A stretch of 60,274 nt of DNA. Origin: Bacteroidales bacterium. Its GTDB lineage: Bacteria; Bacteroidota; Bacteroidia; Bacteroidales; JAADJA01. Of this stretch, positions 58,617-60,274 are shown one piece after another. The position numbers and the translations under genes were made by a program. Location of the stretch: contig JAGVPB010000046.1 in assembly GCA_020052415.1 (NCBI GenBank), positions 1 to 60,274 on the forward strand. The letters are read 5' to 3'. Position 1 is the first letter of the stretch. The number at the start of each line of letters is the position of its first letter. A model generated the notes under the pieces. The model worked only from the letters and a program-made list of their open reading frames with translations. It made no database searches and was not told the origin of the DNA.

Positions 58617-60274
58617 CTAATTTATTTTAACCAATGAACCTTTGATTTCTGTAACACCACCACTGTTCATATTCAATCCTCCGCTGCCTTCCAACTTTAT
58701 GATTCCGTCAGCTTTAAAGGACAATTGCGGAGCTCCCAATGAAAGGGTTGCCCCGGCTTTTAGTGTTAGATTCACCGGCGCTTCCAGTGAAATACCGGTT
58801 GTTTCCATTAATATCTTATTTCCTGTGCTATCCTTTATTGTAATTGTGCTCCCGGAATCATTCATTTCGAATGTCATTCCCCCGGGAGTTTCGATCTTCA
58901 CACTGTTCTCACCATCATCGAACAAAAGCTTCACTCCGTTTCGTGAGAAATATCCTTTCTGATTATTTGAAGAATCAGGTTTCAGTGGCGATGATTTGGC
59001 GCTGCTGTGCAGCATTCCTAAAATGATGGGCTGGTTCGGATCATTATTGATGAACCCTACAATGACTTCATCCCCGACCTCGGGCCTGAAAAAAGTACCG
59101 CGATTATTCCCGGCATCCAATGTGGAAATTCGTGCAAACATTCCTTCATCAGCAGCATTGATTGCCGGCATCCTGAGCTTAACGCGAAATTCACCATCGC
59201 TGTCCACGATATCGGTTACAATTCCAATCTGAAGCCCATCAATACCCGAGATATGCCCTGTTGCAGAAATGGATTGAGACGGGCTGATCTGTTCCGAAAA
59301 GAACTGCTCCTGCCATCCGAGTGTAGCCTGTGTGATCCAGTCGCCCTCGGAATATTCGTGCTGAACATCCGAAATAAAATGCTTCCCTGAAAAATTCGAA
59401 CCTACACCATCAATTTGCAGGAAGTCACCAGGGGTGATTTTGTTATTTCCCTGGTAAACGACTGTTCCTCTGATTTTTGATAACCCCTGTCGGATCTTTT
59501 TTGTGTCGGCAATTGATTTGGCCTCTTCCTGGCTCAGGCTTATGGAAGAGCGCATTTCAAAAGGCTTTCCGGCAACCTGAGCTAAATCTTCTGACAGCGT
59601 ATTGGTTTCACCGGCGATTGTAATCGTTTCACTTTCCCCGGTCACCATGGTTTGAGAAGCAAAATCCCATACACTGGTACTTGCAAGGGTATTCTGGTTG
59701 CGGGCATCCATTTCGGCTTTAAGCTCGAGGATATCATCACCGAAAGTCAATTTTAACTTTGATTCAGCATTTAAATCAGGCTTCCGGATGGTAACCTGTG
59801 TATTTGCGATTGAACAAAACAATCCACTTATATCGAGCCGGCTGATCATAAAATCCCAGTCACTCGTATTTGGCTGAACCAATTGCTTTTGCCTGAAGCC
59901 CGAATTTTCAATTTGCAATTCGGTAATTCCGTTTTCCTGAAATAGCTGCTCAGCAACTTCACTGTCAAGTTTGTTTGAAAAATAGCGGTTTCCTTTGTTG
60001 ATGGTCATTCTGAAAGCTTTATCTCTTGCCTCCAGAATCATTTCCGGGCGATCATTCCGTATTCTCAGCGAATTGGTTAGGATGAATCCGGAAAAGACAT
60101 TTTCAAGCTCGTTTCTGTATCCCAGTTTGATCTCAATCTTTTTCCCGGGCTTAAAATCATTGCCTGAATTTACCGAAAAGTCCGCTTTGTTTGGCTCCCC
60201 ATCAACAACTACTAAACGTACGGCAGGAATTTTATTTATACCGTGAGAAATATTTATCGAAATGATTTGATACC
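58617..60274 (-). CDS. VgrG-like spike protein (Afp8-like), cut by the window edge
   Basis: The open frame runs to position 60274 with no start codon forced, so the 5' end lies outside the window; at least 551 residues are visible. The visible N-terminal side (YQIISINISHGINKIPAV, then EIKLGYRNELENVFSGF) has gp27-like features. The middle and C-terminal parts include DGEFRVKLRMPAINAADEG, the OB-fold gp5 region FFRPEVGDEVIVGFINNDPN and the triple-helical C terminus (MTFEMNDSGSTITIKDSTGN). Spike proteins of this type mount the PAAR tip. A start at 60041 would cut into the domain, so the longer reading is preferred. Confidence 0.9.
   Translation of the reverse strand, partial: YQIISINISHGINKIPAVRLVVVDGEPNKADFSVNSGNDFKPGKKIEIKLGYRNELENVFSGFILTNSLRIRNDRPEMILEARDKAFRMTINKGNRYFSNKLDSEVAEQLFQENGITELQIENSGFRQKQLVQPNTSDWDFMISRLDISGLFCSIANTQVTIRKPDLNAESKLKLTFGDDILELKAEMDARNQNTLASTSVWDFASQTMVTGESETITIAGETNTLSEDLAQVAGKPFEMRSSISLSQEEAKSIADTKKIRQGLSKIRGTVVYQGNNKITPGDFLQIDGVGSNFSGKHFISDVQHEYSEGDWITQATLGWQEQFFSEQISPSQSISATGHISGIDGLQIGIVTDIVDSDGEFRVKLRMPAINAADEGMFARISTLDAGNNRGTFFRPEVGDEVIVGFINNDPNQPIILGMLHSSAKSSPLKPDSSNNQKGYFSRNGVKLLFDDGENSVKIETPGGMTFEMNDSGSTITIKDSTGNKILMETTGISLEAPVNLTLKAGATLSLGAPQLSFKADGIIKLEGSGGLNMNSGGVTEIKGSLVKIN

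Noticed and set aside
43225-60274. Type VI secretion system
   Set aside because: VgrG, PAAR and gp25 are shared with T6SS, but Afp11/Afp12- and CIS_TMP-type proteins and DUF4157 are eCIS markers, and no TssJLM membrane-complex genes are seen.
43225-60274. Prophage
   Set aside because: No integrase, terminase, portal, capsid or lysis gene is visible in the window. The baseplate proteins match eCIS types.

Overview
The window looks like chromosomal DNA of an anaerobic or facultative member of the Bacteroidota. The signs are promoters with the TAnnTTTG -7 box, A-rich leaders without Shine-Dalgarno sequences, a protein with a type IX secretion (T9SS) C-terminal sorting domain, an S46 (DPP7/DPP11-type) dipeptidyl-peptidase, a split menaquinone operon and lipoproteins with Bacteroidota-style signals. 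All functional calls are by reading translated sequence; no database search was run.

Layout. 0-11.7 kb is mostly housekeeping: tRNA-Asn, a PfkB sugar/nucleoside kinase, an EF-G paralogue, the two tRNA methylthiotransferases MtaB and MiaB, a ferredoxin-NADP reductase-like flavoprotein, a beta-CASP nuclease, a prolyl-tRNA editing protein, and an ECF sigma / zf-HC2 anti-sigma / periplasmic metal-sensor-like trio with a small secreted Asp/Asn-rich protein. 11.9-22.3 kb is an accessory metal/sulfur island. It holds a Cys-rich small membrane protein, a decayed DUF134 regulator, methionine gamma-lyase, a peroxiredoxin and an intact DUF134 regulator. These are followed by a tightly packed run of NifX-like proteins (three), DUF5320-like proteins (two), a NifU-like scaffold, a ZIP transporter, a CGGC protein, two MinD/ferredoxin ATPases, a His/Cys small protein, a radical SAM enzyme and a cobalamin adenosyltransferase broken by an in-frame TGA. 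The gene content resembles the orange-protein (ORP) clusters of sulfate reducers and archaea. Two promoters in this island carry the same palindrome, TGAAC-N4-GTTCA, in exactly the same place between the -33 and -7 boxes.

22.5-29.2 kb carries a two-domain rhodanese lipoprotein and an 11-heme-motif cytochrome c lipoprotein, divergent from a Crp/Fnr regulator, then assorted metabolic genes and an ATPase with a palindromic repeat array at its promoter. 29.4-37.4 kb is a menaquinone operon (hotdog thioesterase, menF, menD, menB, menA, menC, menE) interrupted by an MNT-HEPN toxin-antitoxin pair; menH is not present. 37.4-43.2 kb holds mannose-1-phosphate guanylyltransferase, the S46 peptidase, a barrel-like outer-membrane protein and a T9SS-secreted beta-propeller protein.

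43.2-60.3 kb, on the minus strand and running off the right edge, is the distal half of an extracellular contractile injection system (eCIS, Afp/PVC/AlgoCIS type). In order of transcription it has a VgrG-like spike (cut by the window edge), PAAR tip, gp25 baseplate protein, two large baseplate proteins (Afp11- and Afp12-like), a 1282-residue protein of unknown role in the slot where Afp has its fibre gene, and the tape-measure/terminator-type protein. Two probable cargo proteins follow: one with the DUF4157 HELTH domain, the other with a HEGRH...H zincin-like motif. The AAA ATPase, sheath and tube genes are not in the window and may lie to its right.
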